Part shown: positions 43,996-52,083 of the stretch, piece after piece
Numbering within the stretch: the stretch's first letter is position 1
How the letters are laid out: each line of letters starts with the position of its first letter
Assembly (NCBI GenBank): GCA_017510405.1
Contig: JAFWNG010000003.1
Coordinates: forward strand, 1 to 64,000
Source: Solobacterium sp.
GTDB taxonomy: Bacteria; Bacillota_I; Bacilli_A; Erysipelotrichales; Erysipelotrichaceae
Length of the DNA stretch: 64,000 bases
Direction: 5' to 3'
Notes under the pieces: model-generated
Databases searched by the model: none
What the model saw: only the letters and a program-made list of their open reading frames with translations
What the model was told of the DNA's origin: nothing
Position numbers and translations under genes: made by a program

Positions 43996-44640
43996 TTATT
44001 CTGTAAACAGGCACGAACCAAGCCGTACCATCGTACTGCCGCAGGACAGCGCAATCTTATAGTCGCCGCTCATTCCCATGGACAGGGTCGTGATCGTTTC
44101 GCTTCCATAGCGCTTCTGCAGTTCTGTGAACAGCGTATGCGCCTTGTCAAAGACTTCCCGGACGCGTGATTCGTCATCGGTATGCGGTCCCATGACCATG
44201 ATGCCGCACAGATCCAGGTGTTCGTATTTCCGGCATTCGTCAAAGAACGCAAAGGCGTCCGCCGGAGACAGTCCGGTCTTGTTTTCGTCTTCGTCCGCCA
44301 TGTGGAACTCCGCAAATACCCGCATCGTCTTCTGATGCTTCGCACATTCTTTTTCAATGCATTCCGCCAGGGCGAGGGAATCCAGCGACTGGATGCAGGA
44401 AACGCGGCGTACGGTATCGCGTACTTTGTTCTTCTGCAGGTGGCCGATGAAGTGCCACTCGATGTCTTTCGGAAGAAGGTCGTACTTCTCTTTCAGTTCG
44501 GTGATGCGGTTCTCGCCGAAGACGCGTTCGCCGGCATCGTAATATGAGAGGATCTGCGCCGGGGTGCGGTGCTTCGTGACGATGCACAGGGAGACCGTAT
44601 TGCCGAGGGCAGCCTTTACTTCTGTATATGTTCTGTTCAT
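43996..44640 (-). CDS. YggS-family pyridoxal-phosphate homeostasis protein
   Basis: 214 residues, single TIM-barrel PLP protein (PLPBP/YggS). LCIVTKHR near 18 carries the PLP lysine; FGENRITELKEKYDLLPKDI near 39, IEWHFIGHLQKNKVR near 59 and LSMGMSGDYKIAL near 187 are family signatures. It buffers PLP and affects amino-acid pools; no catalytic activity is established. Two-gene unit with the phospholipase-like gene. Confidence 0.92.
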   Translation of the reverse strand: MNRTYTEVKAALGNTVSLCIVTKHRTPAQILSYYDAGERVFGENRITELKEKYDLLPKDIEWHFIGHLQKNKVRDTVRRVSCIQSLDSLALAECIEKECAKHQKTMRVFAEFHMADEDENKTGLSPADAFAFFDECRKYEHLDLCGIMVMGPHTDDESRVREVFDKAHTLFTELQKRYGSETITTLSMGMSGDYKIALSCGSTMVRLGSCLFTE

Positions 44641-44751
44641 AAGCAGAATTATACAACGGCTCAGCCGATTCCTGTGTGAAAACTATCCTTTCTCACCCCG
44701 TTCAGCGCCGGATCACCGCTGTTATATACTGAAAACAGGGAGGACGAAGGG

Positions 44752-45033
44752 ATGAGCAGATCATTTCGCAGACATGCATTCGAAAGAGCCGGAAGAAGAC
44801 GCCGGGAAATGAAAAATGATCTTCACCGCGGTGCACGCACCAGACTGAACCGTGATCTTGATCTTCCCGGCAATGCCTACGGGAAATTTGACTCCGATCT
44901 TGCGTGGGAACTCAATGCCGGCATTCCCGGTCCGTCCTGGGAGGAATACCGCCGCAGACGCCGGGCGGAAGCTCCGAATCTCCCGGAAAAAACACTTCGC
45001 TGGGAATACTGGAAAAAGTACCGCCGGAAATGA
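44752..45033 (+). CDS. Small very basic protein, unknown
   Basis: 93 residues, rich in Arg and Lys (MSRSFRRHAFERAGRRRREM; YRRRRRAEAP), with Trp-containing SDLAWELNAGIPGPSWEEY. No family recognised. The strong ribosome site GGGAGG and a promoter-like TATACT upstream, plus a terminator at the end, support a real gene. Nucleic-acid binding is only a guess from charge. Confidence 0.6.
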   Translation: MSRSFRRHAFERAGRRRREMKNDLHRGARTRLNRDLDLPGNAYGKFDSDLAWELNAGIPGPSWEEYRRRRRAEAPNLPEKTLRWEYWKKYRRK

Positions 45034-45038
45034 AAAAA

Positions 45039-45068
45039 GCAGGAGATGAGATTCTCCTGCAATTTTTT
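45039..45068. terminator. Bidirectional terminator
   Basis: GCAGGAGA and TCTCCTGC around TGAGAT, with A-run before and T-run after. It serves the small basic gene (+) and folT (-). Confidence 0.85.
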
Positions 45069-45639
45069 ATTTCCAGCGGATCGGCGGTTCGGTCCGGGGC
45101 GAGATCAGATCCCGGCGGTTCAGCAGCGGCAGGATCAGGTTGAATACAGCGATCAGCCCGATGATCTCGAGCGGAAGCAGCAGGGTATTCTTGATCAGCG
45201 AGTTCGTGAAATAGAACAGATAGCCTTTGGAATAGAGCATGGCGCTCCAGCACGAACCCATCAGGACATTGACCACATAGTTATTGACTGCTTTGGCAAG
45301 GATCAGCTTCGGAATGGTGATCTTCTGCCGGTACAGAAACAGCGCGTAGACCAGCGGTCCGGCCATGGCGCTGATGGTGTAGCCGATAAAGAACGCACCG
45401 GTCGGAAACATCATATAGCCGACGATGTCACCGATGGCTCCGGTGATCATACCTGCCACCGGTCCCAGGATCGCTCCGGCGACCGACATAAAGAGAAATG
45501 ACAGAGAGATGCGCAGGTTTTCGGCTACCGGAATAAACAGACCGGATGTTGCAGTCTTGAGTGCTACAAAGACTGCCATGAGAGCCAGATACTTGACGGA
45601 ATGCATCTTCCTGTACGAAGAAATGAAGTATTCTTTCAT
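45067..45639 (-). CDS. folT: FolT, folate ECF transporter S component
   Basis: 190 residues with about six membrane segments. The opening (KYLALMAVFVALKTATSGLF), ENLRISLSFLFMSVAGAILG near 39 and the LGPVAGMITGAIGDIVGY stretch match folate S components. It binds folate and works with the shared ECF ATPase module encoded elsewhere. The ATG at 45639 has AGGAGG. A probable THF riboswitch precedes it. Confidence 0.85.
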   Translation of the reverse strand: MKEYFISSYRKMHSVKYLALMAVFVALKTATSGLFIPVAENLRISLSFLFMSVAGAILGPVAGMITGAIGDIVGYMMFPTGAFFIGYTISAMAGPLVYALFLYRQKITIPKLILAKAVNNYVVNVLMGSCWSAMLYSKGYLFYFTNSLIKNTLLLPLEIIGLIAVFNLILPLLNRRDLISPRTEPPIRWK

Positions 45640-45664
45640 ACAAACCTCCTGACTCCACTCTGCG

Positions 45665-45770
45665 AAGCCGGGAATGCATTCACAAAATGGGAACCGGCAG
45701 ACAACCGCAAGCGAAGCTTTTCGTCCGTGATTTTCCCGGATCACGGCACTTCACGCTGTCTGTCAGATAT
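45665..45770 (-). promoter_or_regulatory. Probable tetrahydrofolate (THF) riboswitch
   Basis: On the minus strand a paired GACAGACA/TGTCTG stem encloses GCGTGAAGTG, a CCGTGAT/ATCACGG hairpin, then ACGAAAAGC and TTGCGGTT. Order and conserved pieces (GCGTnAAGTG ... ACGAA ... GCGGT) fit the class I THF riboswitch, a known regulator of folT. A distal stem near CTGCCGG/CCGGCTTCGCAG lies before the ribosome site. Confidence 0.7.
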
Positions 45771-45774
45771 GCAT

Positions 45775-45802
45775 AAATTACCATACATGCATCCGTTGTC
45801 AA
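45775..45802 (-). promoter_or_regulatory. Promoter of the folT transcript
   Basis: TTGACA, 16-bp spacer, TAATTT on the minus strand, immediately upstream of the riboswitch. Confidence 0.7.
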
Positions 45803-45843
45803 GATTAACGCATTATGTACACATGTGCTAAGATAGGAATGTT

Positions 45844-46707
45844 ATGAGACTTACAGCAGAAGCAGAAAACAGAAAACAGGCAGAGCGCTTTCTGGCAGCC
45901 GGCGCGGACGAGATCCTCTTTACGCTGGAAGACGGCTGTTTCAGCGCGCCTGCCGGTGTATCCGAAGACCTGATCACAGAAATGTACGAAGAAGGGATGC
46001 CGGTGCGTGCCGTCATGGACCGCCTGTTCCATCCCCGTGATATTGAACCGGCGGAAGAGAGCATGATGAGGCTGCTCAGCGCAGGCGTTCCGGTCACCTG
46101 CGCGGATCCCGCACTGATCCGGAAAGCTATGCAGAACGGACTGGCGCACCTTGTCACATACCGTCCGCAGACGCTTGCCGTATCGGCTCAGGATGTGTCG
46201 TGGTGGCTGTCGTGCGGTCTGCAGAGCGTCTGCGTCTCGCCGCTGCTTACGGAAGAAGAGACGTTGCAGATCCTGCAGGATACCGGCGGTGCGGAAGTGC
46301 AGCTGCACGGATATACGGTGCTCAGCGTATCGGGAAGACCGCTTCTTTCCGCCTATGCGGAAAAAGAAGAACTGCCGCAGACACTGCGCGGACGCCGGGA
46401 CCTCTATATGACAGAGGAACAGCGTGCCGGACGAATGCCGGTCTATGAAAATGAGCATGCTTTTACCGCGTACAGCGATTATGTGCTGGAATCCTTTGCC
46501 CAGGTGAAGGCGTTCCGGGATGCCGGCGCCGTCCGCGGCGTCATCTGCACCGCGTATCTGTCAGAAGATTATGTATGCGATACACTGCGCATCTACCGCA
46601 GTATTCTTGCCGGGACGGATCCCGCAGAAGCGCTGGCGGAATACTGGAAGAAGTATGCGGAAATACCGATGGAGGAGGGCTACTACCATGAAGGAACGAT
46701 CCTCTGA
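45844..46707 (+). CDS. U32-type tRNA hydroxylation protein TrhP1-like
   Basis: 287 residues, shorter than classical U32 proteins, as in the B. subtilis YrrN partner. Features are an N-terminal TIM-barrel beginning AGADEILFTLEDG near 20, GVPVTCADPALIRKAMQNGL near 80 and VQLHGYTVLSVSGRP near 151. With the next gene it is expected to prephenate-dependently hydroxylate uridine-34 in tRNA (ho5U). It starts the operon and overlaps the next gene by 20 bp. Confidence 0.75.
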   Translation: MRLTAEAENRKQAERFLAAGADEILFTLEDGCFSAPAGVSEDLITEMYEEGMPVRAVMDRLFHPRDIEPAEESMMRLLSAGVPVTCADPALIRKAMQNGLAHLVTYRPQTLAVSAQDVSWWLSCGLQSVCVSPLLTEEETLQILQDTGGAEVQLHGYTVLSVSGRPLLSAYAEKEELPQTLRGRRDLYMTEEQRAGRMPVYENEHAFTAYSDYVLESFAQVKAFRDAGAVRGVICTAYLSEDYVCDTLRIYRSILAGTDPAEALAEYWKKYAEIPMEEGYYHEGTIL

Positions 46708-47914
46708 CTGGAAGAAGCCCGAGCTGCTCGCGCCAGCCGGGGATCTTGATCGCTGCAGGACCGCGATCGACTTCGGCGCCGACGCCGTATATATCGGCGG
46801 CCGCAGTTTTTCCCTGCGTTCCCGGGCTTCCAACTTTACCAATGACGATATCAAAGAGGCATGCGCCTATGCAAAAGCGCACGGAGCGGCGATCCACGTC
46901 ACGGTCAACACGATCCCGCATACCGGTGATTTCGCGGGACTCGAAGACTATCTGAAGCTGCTTGAAACGTATGGCGTTCATGCCGTGATCGTCGCTTCAC
47001 CGGCGATCATGAAGCTGGCGCGCACGTGTGCGCCGGGTCTTGAAGTGCACTGCTCGACGCAGATGTCCGTGACCAACGCCGAAGCCGCGAAGTTCCTGCA
47101 TGAACAGCTCGGCATCGACCGCGTCGTTCTGGCACGGGAATGCACGCTGGACGACGTACGCGAGATCACAGCCCGCTGCCCCGTGGATACCGAGGTGTTT
47201 ATTCACGGCGGCATGTGTGTGAATTATTCGGGAAGATGCACGCTTTCCAACCGCATGACAAAGCGTGATGCCAACCGGGGCGGATGCGCCCAGAGCTGCC
47301 GCTGGCAGTACCGCCTGTACGATGAAAACGGCGAACTGTCAGAGGGAAGGGAGCTGTTTACGATGGGTTCCAAAGACCTGTGCGCAGCGGAATATATCGC
47401 GGAACTGATGAAACTCGGCGTGTCATCGTTCAAGATCGAAGGCCGCATGAAAACGGAGTATTACGTGGCGTCCATCGTTTCCGCATACCGGCATCTCATC
47501 GATGCGGTCTATGAAAACGGCGGCGCACTGGCGGAAGAAGCGTTCCGTGCTTACCGCAGAGAGATCATGAAGGGGGAGAACCGCCTGACGTGGCCTGGCT
47601 TCTACCAGGGCGATGCCCGTGACTCCCTGATCACAAAGGTCAACAATGACAGCAATGTCAATCATGATTTCCTCGGCCGCGTGAAGAGCTATGCGGACGG
47701 CACGGCGGTGATCGTTTCCCGCAACACGTTCGCGCTCGGCGACGAAGTGGAAGTGCTCTCGCCCGGAACAAGCAACCGTGTGTTCCGCATCGAGAAAATG
47801 AAAAATGAAAACGGCGAGTATCTGGAGATATCCCGCCATCCGATGAAAGAGATCGCAGTACAGGTTCCGTTTGAAGTACATCCGGGCGACCTGTTCAGGA
47901 GAAACCGCATATGA
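46688..47914 (+). CDS. U32-type tRNA hydroxylation protein TrhP2-like
   Basis: 408 residues, peptidase U32 family (YrrO/TrhP2). Signatures are ELLAPAGDLDRCRTAIDFGA near 11, FIHGGMCVNYSGRCTLSN near 174 with cysteines, NRGGCAQSCRWQYRLYD near 196 and FKIEGRMKTEYYVASIV near 250; these cysteines can hold an iron-sulfur cluster. It acts with the preceding protein in ho5U34 formation. The ATG at 46688 has GGAGG; 4-bp overlap with the next gene. Confidence 0.87.
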   Translation: MKERSSDWKKPELLAPAGDLDRCRTAIDFGADAVYIGGRSFSLRSRASNFTNDDIKEACAYAKAHGAAIHVTVNTIPHTGDFAGLEDYLKLLETYGVHAVIVASPAIMKLARTCAPGLEVHCSTQMSVTNAEAAKFLHEQLGIDRVVLARECTLDDVREITARCPVDTEVFIHGGMCVNYSGRCTLSNRMTKRDANRGGCAQSCRWQYRLYDENGELSEGRELFTMGSKDLCAAEYIAELMKLGVSSFKIEGRMKTEYYVASIVSAYRHLIDAVYENGGALAEEAFRAYRREIMKGENRLTWPGFYQGDARDSLITKVNNDSNVNHDFLGRVKSYADGTAVIVSRNTFALGDEVEVLSPGTSNRVFRIEKMKNENGEYLEISRHPMKEIAVQVPFEVHPGDLFRRNRI

Positions 47915-48636
47915 TTCTGGAAGGAAGTCTGTCGGTCAAGGCGGCGATGCTGGCCGGACGGCGCAAAGTGACAAAACTGTACGTTGACCGCAATAAGGAC
48001 GACAAAGACACGGCATTTATACTGAAAACAGCATCCCGCCGCCATATCCCCGTTGTACGGACGGGACGGGAAGAGATCGATGAACTCGCTTCGGGACGCA
48101 CGCACGGAGGCATTATCGCCGAAGCAGGCGAACGCCGTCTGCAGACGCTGCGGGAAAGCTTCACGGATGAAAAGCCGTTCTTCGTGCTGGCGGAAGGCGT
48201 GGAGGATCCGTTTAATCTCGGCTATATGATGCGCACGCTCTACAGTGCCGGGTGCACCGGGCTTCTTCTGAAGGCGCGCAGCTGGGAAAATGCTGACGCG
48301 ACGATCCTGAAGTCAAGCGCCGGCGCTTCGGAATATCTGAATGTCATCATGAGCGAGGATCTGCCGAAAGATCTGCGCTGGCTGAAATCGCGTGGCGTAC
48401 ATCTGTATGCGGCGATGCGCAAGGACGCTGTCGTCTATACGGCAGCCGATTATACCGGACCGGTGCTGCTCGCTGTCGGCGGGGAAATGCGCGGTCTGTC
48501 CGCCGGTGTGCGCGCGGAGATCGAAGACAACATATTCATTCCGTACGCCAATGATTTTCGGGCTGCCCTCAATGCGGCAAGCGCGACGGCAGTGCTGGCC
48601 TATGAGGTCGTGCGGCAGAGAAGAGAGGAACTGTAA
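47911..48636 (+). CDS. SpoU/TrmH-family RNA 2'-O-methyltransferase
   Basis: 241 residues. An N-terminal RNA-binding part is followed by the SPOUT fold: LAEGVEDPFNLGYMMRTLYS near 93, SAGASEYLNV near 135 and LLAVGGEMRGLSAGVRAEI near 187. The usual NPHN/NxGN is DPFNLGY here. Target RNA unknown. It is translated in overlap with the gene before and ends one base into the next (TAATG). Confidence 0.85.
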   Translation: MILEGSLSVKAAMLAGRRKVTKLYVDRNKDDKDTAFILKTASRRHIPVVRTGREEIDELASGRTHGGIIAEAGERRLQTLRESFTDEKPFFVLAEGVEDPFNLGYMMRTLYSAGCTGLLLKARSWENADATILKSSAGASEYLNVIMSEDLPKDLRWLKSRGVHLYAAMRKDAVVYTAADYTGPVLLAVGGEMRGLSAGVRAEIEDNIFIPYANDFRAALNAASATAVLAYEVVRQRREEL

Positions 48637-49361
48637 TGGAACGGATCACATCGCTGCAGAACGCCCGTGTCAAGGCATGGTGCAGACTGCGTCAGAAAAA
48701 AGAAAGAGATGTTCAGAAACGGTTCCTGGCAGACGGGGATCATCTGATCGAAGAAGCTTACACGGCCGGGATCCTGGAAACGGTCATAACCGACCGGGAG
48801 GAACCGTACCGCGATATTGAGACCGTATTTGTCAATGAAGCAGTCATGCATAAGATCTGCGGCACGGTGTCTACCGTGCATGCCGTGGGTGTCTGTCAGA
48901 AGATCGAAACATGGCCTGAGGCCTCCCGCCGGGTGCTGATCCTGGACAATGTGCAGGATCCCGGCAATGTCGGCACCCTGATCCGCACTGCCCGTTCGTT
49001 TTCCTATGACGCGGTATACTGCTCGGCGGATTCCTGCGACCTGTATAACGAAAAGACGATCCGGTCCACCCAGGGTGCGATGTTTCATATACCGGTGATC
49101 TACTGCGATATTCCACAGCTGATCCGCGAACTGCAGAGAGACGGCTTCACGGTATACAGCGCAGCCCTGGACGCTTCCATACCGCTCAGTGAAGCGGCAG
49201 AGAAGGATAAGATGGCTCTGATCCTCGGAAATGAAGGGCAGGGGATCCGCAAAAACGTCCAGGCGGCTTCCAATGCCTGCGTCCGTATAGAAATGGACGG
49301 CTTCGAATCGCTGAACGTGGCGGTCGCCGGCGGGATCCTCATGTACCGTTTCCGCGGCTGA
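48636..49361 (+). CDS. SpoU/TrmH-family RNA 2'-O-methyltransferase
   Basis: 241 residues. Signatures: SLQNARVKAWCRLRQKKERD at the N-terminus, VLILDNVQDPGNVGTLIRTA near 107, RSTQGAMFHIPV near 145 and LILGNEGQGIRKNV near 195. This is the RlmB/YsgA-like substrate-binding plus SPOUT layout. It ends the RNA-modification operon. It is only distantly similar to its neighbour, so not a recent duplicate. Confidence 0.88.
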   Translation: MERITSLQNARVKAWCRLRQKKERDVQKRFLADGDHLIEEAYTAGILETVITDREEPYRDIETVFVNEAVMHKICGTVSTVHAVGVCQKIETWPEASRRVLILDNVQDPGNVGTLIRTARSFSYDAVYCSADSCDLYNEKTIRSTQGAMFHIPVIYCDIPQLIRELQRDGFTVYSAALDASIPLSEAAEKDKMALILGNEGQGIRKNVQAASNACVRIEMDGFESLNVAVAGGILMYRFRG

Positions 49362-49369
49362 CTGGTGAA

Positions 49370-49405
49370 AATTCAGAAAAAATTCACATAGAATTCAGAT
49401 AATAT
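49370..49405 (+). promoter_or_regulatory. Three 11-bp direct repeats and a -10
   Basis: AATTCAGAAAA, AATTCACATAG and AATTCAGATAA follow each other without gaps (49370, 49381, 49392), then TAATAT (49400). TTCAnA every 11 bp is the spacing of PhoP/PhoB/OmpR-type activator sites. No good -35 is present, as expected for an activated promoter. Confidence 0.6.
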
Positions 49406-49411
49406 ATCCCG

Positions 49412-49545
49412 AAATAAGTATATGATTGCATGGTCAGAACCCCCTGGTTCTGGTTCCGTGCATTATGATCCAGGCAACACATGATGCGACGGGAAAGCTG
49501 CCGAACCCTTCCCCATAAAGCCGGCAGCTTTTTATTATGCCCGTT
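49412..49545 (+). ncRNA. Candidate small RNA with three hairpins
   Basis: After the repeats comes a gene-free stretch with CAGAACC-CCCT-GGTTCTG (49436-49453), CATTATG/CATGATG around ATCCAGGCAACA inside a CCG/CGG outer stem (about 49456-49492), and a terminator AAGCTGCCG/CGGCAGCTT with TTTTTATT (49495-49536). No gene follows on this strand for 1.5 kb, so it is a free RNA or an orphan leader. No known family recognised. Confidence 0.5.
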
Positions 49546-49560
49546 TGATCACAGAATATA

Positions 49561-49592
49561 TAAAAAAGAACCGCCCGCAGCGGTTCTTCTGT
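49561..49592 (-). terminator. Terminator of the MFS transporter gene
   Basis: AAGAACCGC-TGCG-GGCGGTTCTT hairpin and six T on the minus strand. Confidence 0.85.
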
Positions 49593-49605
49593 CAGTATGG
49601 GAAAA

Positions 49606-50985
49606 CTATTCGGGATCGGCCGGTTTTTCAGGACTGTCTTCTCCCGGCAGGATCAGTTCCGGTTCTTCCAGCGGCGGCAGTTCCGGTGCGGCCGGTTCTT
49701 CTGCAGCAGCCGGTACAGCCGGTTCCTCAGGGATCACCGGAGCAGCCTCAGCCGGCGCAGCCGGTTTCTTCGGGAACATGTCTTTGCCGAGCGCCAGGAT
49801 CATCAGGGCTGTACCGATCAGCGAAGCGACGACGCCGATGATCAGGACAACGGTAATACTGGTGATATTGAGAAGCTGTCCGCCCAGAAGACTGGCAAGC
49901 AGACCGCCGACCGTGACGGTGGCGCCGAAGATCGCCTGGCCTTTGTTGCGGTCTTCTTCCGCAACGTTCTGGTTGGCGTAATAGACAGCACCCGGTACAA
50001 GAACGGCATAGGAGAACATCTGCAGGATCATCGCGGCATACAGCATGAGCGTATTCGGGCACAGCAGGATCAGGATGTGCTTGATGGAATAGGCAATGGC
50101 TGCGAAGACCAGGATCTTGTTGATATCGATCTTTTTGAGGATCAGCGAGAACAGGAACATGGTCGGCAGTTCCGCCATCGCCTGGATGAACAGGGCGGTT
50201 CCCTGTACGCTTTCCACGGCACCGTCCACTGCGGCGGCTTCAGCACCGATGATCTTTCCGATGACTTCGGCTGCGAATGTGTTGACGATCATATGGCAGA
50301 AATAGAGCAGGATCATGGACACAGCCGGAATGATCAGGAAACTGTATTTGCGGAAGAACTGTACATAGGACAGTCCGGCTTTCTTTTCGGCGGCCTGTTC
50401 ATGCTGTACTTTTTCTTCCAGCGCCATATCGGGACTCGGCATGAAACGGATCAGAACGAATGTAATGACGGCGAGAACGAGAATGTAGATCGGCAGGATG
50501 CCTTTGCCGAAACGTCCCCACAGCTGTCCGAGCACGGCGGAACCGACTGCGTAGGCAGCGGAGCCGACGCCGCGGCCGAGACCGTAGTTGATGCTCTGGC
50601 CGTCTTTTTCATAAATGAACGCCATGGAGTTGAGGAACGGCATCCCGATGGCTGCGCTGGTGAAGCAGATGACGACGAGAACGACCATCAGGATCGACTT
50701 GCCCGGCGCAAGCATCAGGAAGGCTGCGAGCAGCGCTGTCAGACACATACTGATCGAAATGAACATCTTTTCATCCAGCCGCTCGGATTTATCGATAATG
50801 GATCCGAATACTGTCTGCCCGATGATGCCGCAGACGCTGATCATGGCAATGATAATGCCGACCGTTCCGGAATCAAATCCGTTCTTGGTCAGGAAGTTGT
50901 AGGCATAGCCCGCGGTCGCGCACAGCAGCATGAGATATGCGGCATTGACGACTGCATACTTCAGATTCAGATTCTTATATTTCAT
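49606..50985 (-). CDS. MFS transporter with Pro/Ala/Glu-rich tail
   Basis: 459 residues. Twelve membrane segments are expected (first VVNAAYLMLLCATAGYAYNF). NGFDSGTVGIIIAM and the LacY/nucleoside-symporter-like FLNSMAFIYEKDG are visible. The last 55 residues, after LALGKDMFPKK, are a low-complexity cytoplasmic tail of Pro, Ala and Glu. Substrate unknown; sugar is plausible given the ROK pair next door. Divergent from the ROK operon. Confidence 0.82.
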   Translation of the reverse strand: MKYKNLNLKYAVVNAAYLMLLCATAGYAYNFLTKNGFDSGTVGIIIAMISVCGIIGQTVFGSIIDKSERLDEKMFISISMCLTALLAAFLMLAPGKSILMVVLVVICFTSAAIGMPFLNSMAFIYEKDGQSINYGLGRGVGSAAYAVGSAVLGQLWGRFGKGILPIYILVLAVITFVLIRFMPSPDMALEEKVQHEQAAEKKAGLSYVQFFRKYSFLIIPAVSMILLYFCHMIVNTFAAEVIGKIIGAEAAAVDGAVESVQGTALFIQAMAELPTMFLFSLILKKIDINKILVFAAIAYSIKHILILLCPNTLMLYAAMILQMFSYAVLVPGAVYYANQNVAEEDRNKGQAIFGATVTVGGLLASLLGGQLLNITSITVVLIIGVVASLIGTALMILALGKDMFPKKPAAPAEAAPVIPEEPAVPAAAEEPAAPELPPLEEPELILPGEDSPEKPADPE

Positions 50986-51118
50986 ACGAATGATCTCCTG
51001 TTGTCATAACTATATCATTAATCCGGACGGCCGACATACGTGAATGCTTATAAAATGTAAGCGTATTCAAAAAAAGGCTGAAATCAGTATAATAAAAGTA
51101 ACAGCGGAGGAAATGATA

Positions 51119-52081
51119 ATGATGATGTTTCTGGCAATGGATTTCGGCGGGACTTTTGTGAAGCACTGCCTGATGGATGCGGAAGGAAATATCAGTGAGC
51201 GCGGCCAGTTCCCGGCGCCGCTGTCGTTCAGAGAGGAGTTTGTGAACGCGGTAAGCACACTGTATGACAGATACCGCGGACAGGTGCAGGGACTTGCGAT
51301 ATCGATGCCGGGCGTACTGGATTCCGCCAGCGGCTATGCCTATGCGGCCGGCGCGTACTCCGGCATATTGTCCAAAACAAATATATATGAGCTTCTGAAA
51401 GACGCGGTCGACGTCCCCGTGAGCATTGAAAACGATGCCAAGGCGGCGATCCTGGCGGAAGCGTGGCTGGGGGCCCTGAAGGGATGCAGCGGCGGCGCGG
51501 CGGTGATCATCGGCAGCGGCCTCGGCGGCGGGATCATCATGGACGGAAAGATCCGCAGAGGATCGCATTTCGCCTCCGGTGAGATCAGCGGTCTGATGAT
51601 GGAATCCGGGAATTTCAGCTTCGACAGCATTGCCGGCAGCCGTGCCGGCATGACCGGCTTTCTGGTGCGCGTCGCGCAGGCAAAGGGAATGAATCCCGCG
51701 GACTTCGAGATCAGCGCATTCATCCAGTCGCCGGTGCGGGAAGACCCGACAAAGCCGCGCATTACCGGAAAAGAAGTATTTGAATGGATCGAGGCAGGCG
51801 ATGAGGAAGCCCTGGCGGCGTACCGTTCCTGGATCGATGATCTGATCATGGTCATCATGAATCTGAAAGCTGTTCTTGATCCGGAGAAGATCGTGATCGG
51901 CGGCGGTGTCAGCCGCAATCCGCGTCTCATCAAGGACCTTCAGGAAGAATTCAAAAAGCGCATGGAACCGATGAAAATGTTCGGCATGCCGGACTGTGAT
52001 CTGGAAGCGTGCCGTTATACAGCAGATGCCAATCTGGCAGGAGCCGTTTACAACTGGATGCAGATGTACGGCAGGGAGTGA
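51119..52081 (+). CDS. ROK-family sugar kinase-like protein
   Basis: 320 residues. Phosphate-1 motif LAMDFGGTFVKHCLMD at the N-terminus, SMPGVLDSASGYAYAAGAYS near 60, catalytic ENDAKAA near 104 and IIGSGLGGGIIMDGKI near 130 match ROK glucokinase-type kinases. The zinc-binding Cys/His motif of many ROK proteins is absent. No helix-turn-helix. The ATG at 51119 is chosen because GGAGG lies eight bases away, while the ATG at 51113 is too close. TATAAT at 51088 is a likely -10. Confidence 0.82.
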   Translation: MMMFLAMDFGGTFVKHCLMDAEGNISERGQFPAPLSFREEFVNAVSTLYDRYRGQVQGLAISMPGVLDSASGYAYAAGAYSGILSKTNIYELLKDAVDVPVSIENDAKAAILAEAWLGALKGCSGGAAVIIGSGLGGGIIMDGKIRRGSHFASGEISGLMMESGNFSFDSIAGSRAGMTGFLVRVAQAKGMNPADFEISAFIQSPVREDPTKPRITGKEVFEWIEAGDEEALAAYRSWIDDLIMVIMNLKAVLDPEKIVIGGGVSRNPRLIKDLQEEFKKRMEPMKMFGMPDCDLEACRYTADANLAGAVYNWMQMYGRE

Positions 52082-52083
52082 TT

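Noticed and set aside
49597..51009. 470-codon open frame on the plus strand opposite the MFS gene
   Set aside because: It is rich in Asp, His and Gln typical of antisense frames; the minus-strand protein has twelve membrane segments and a terminator.
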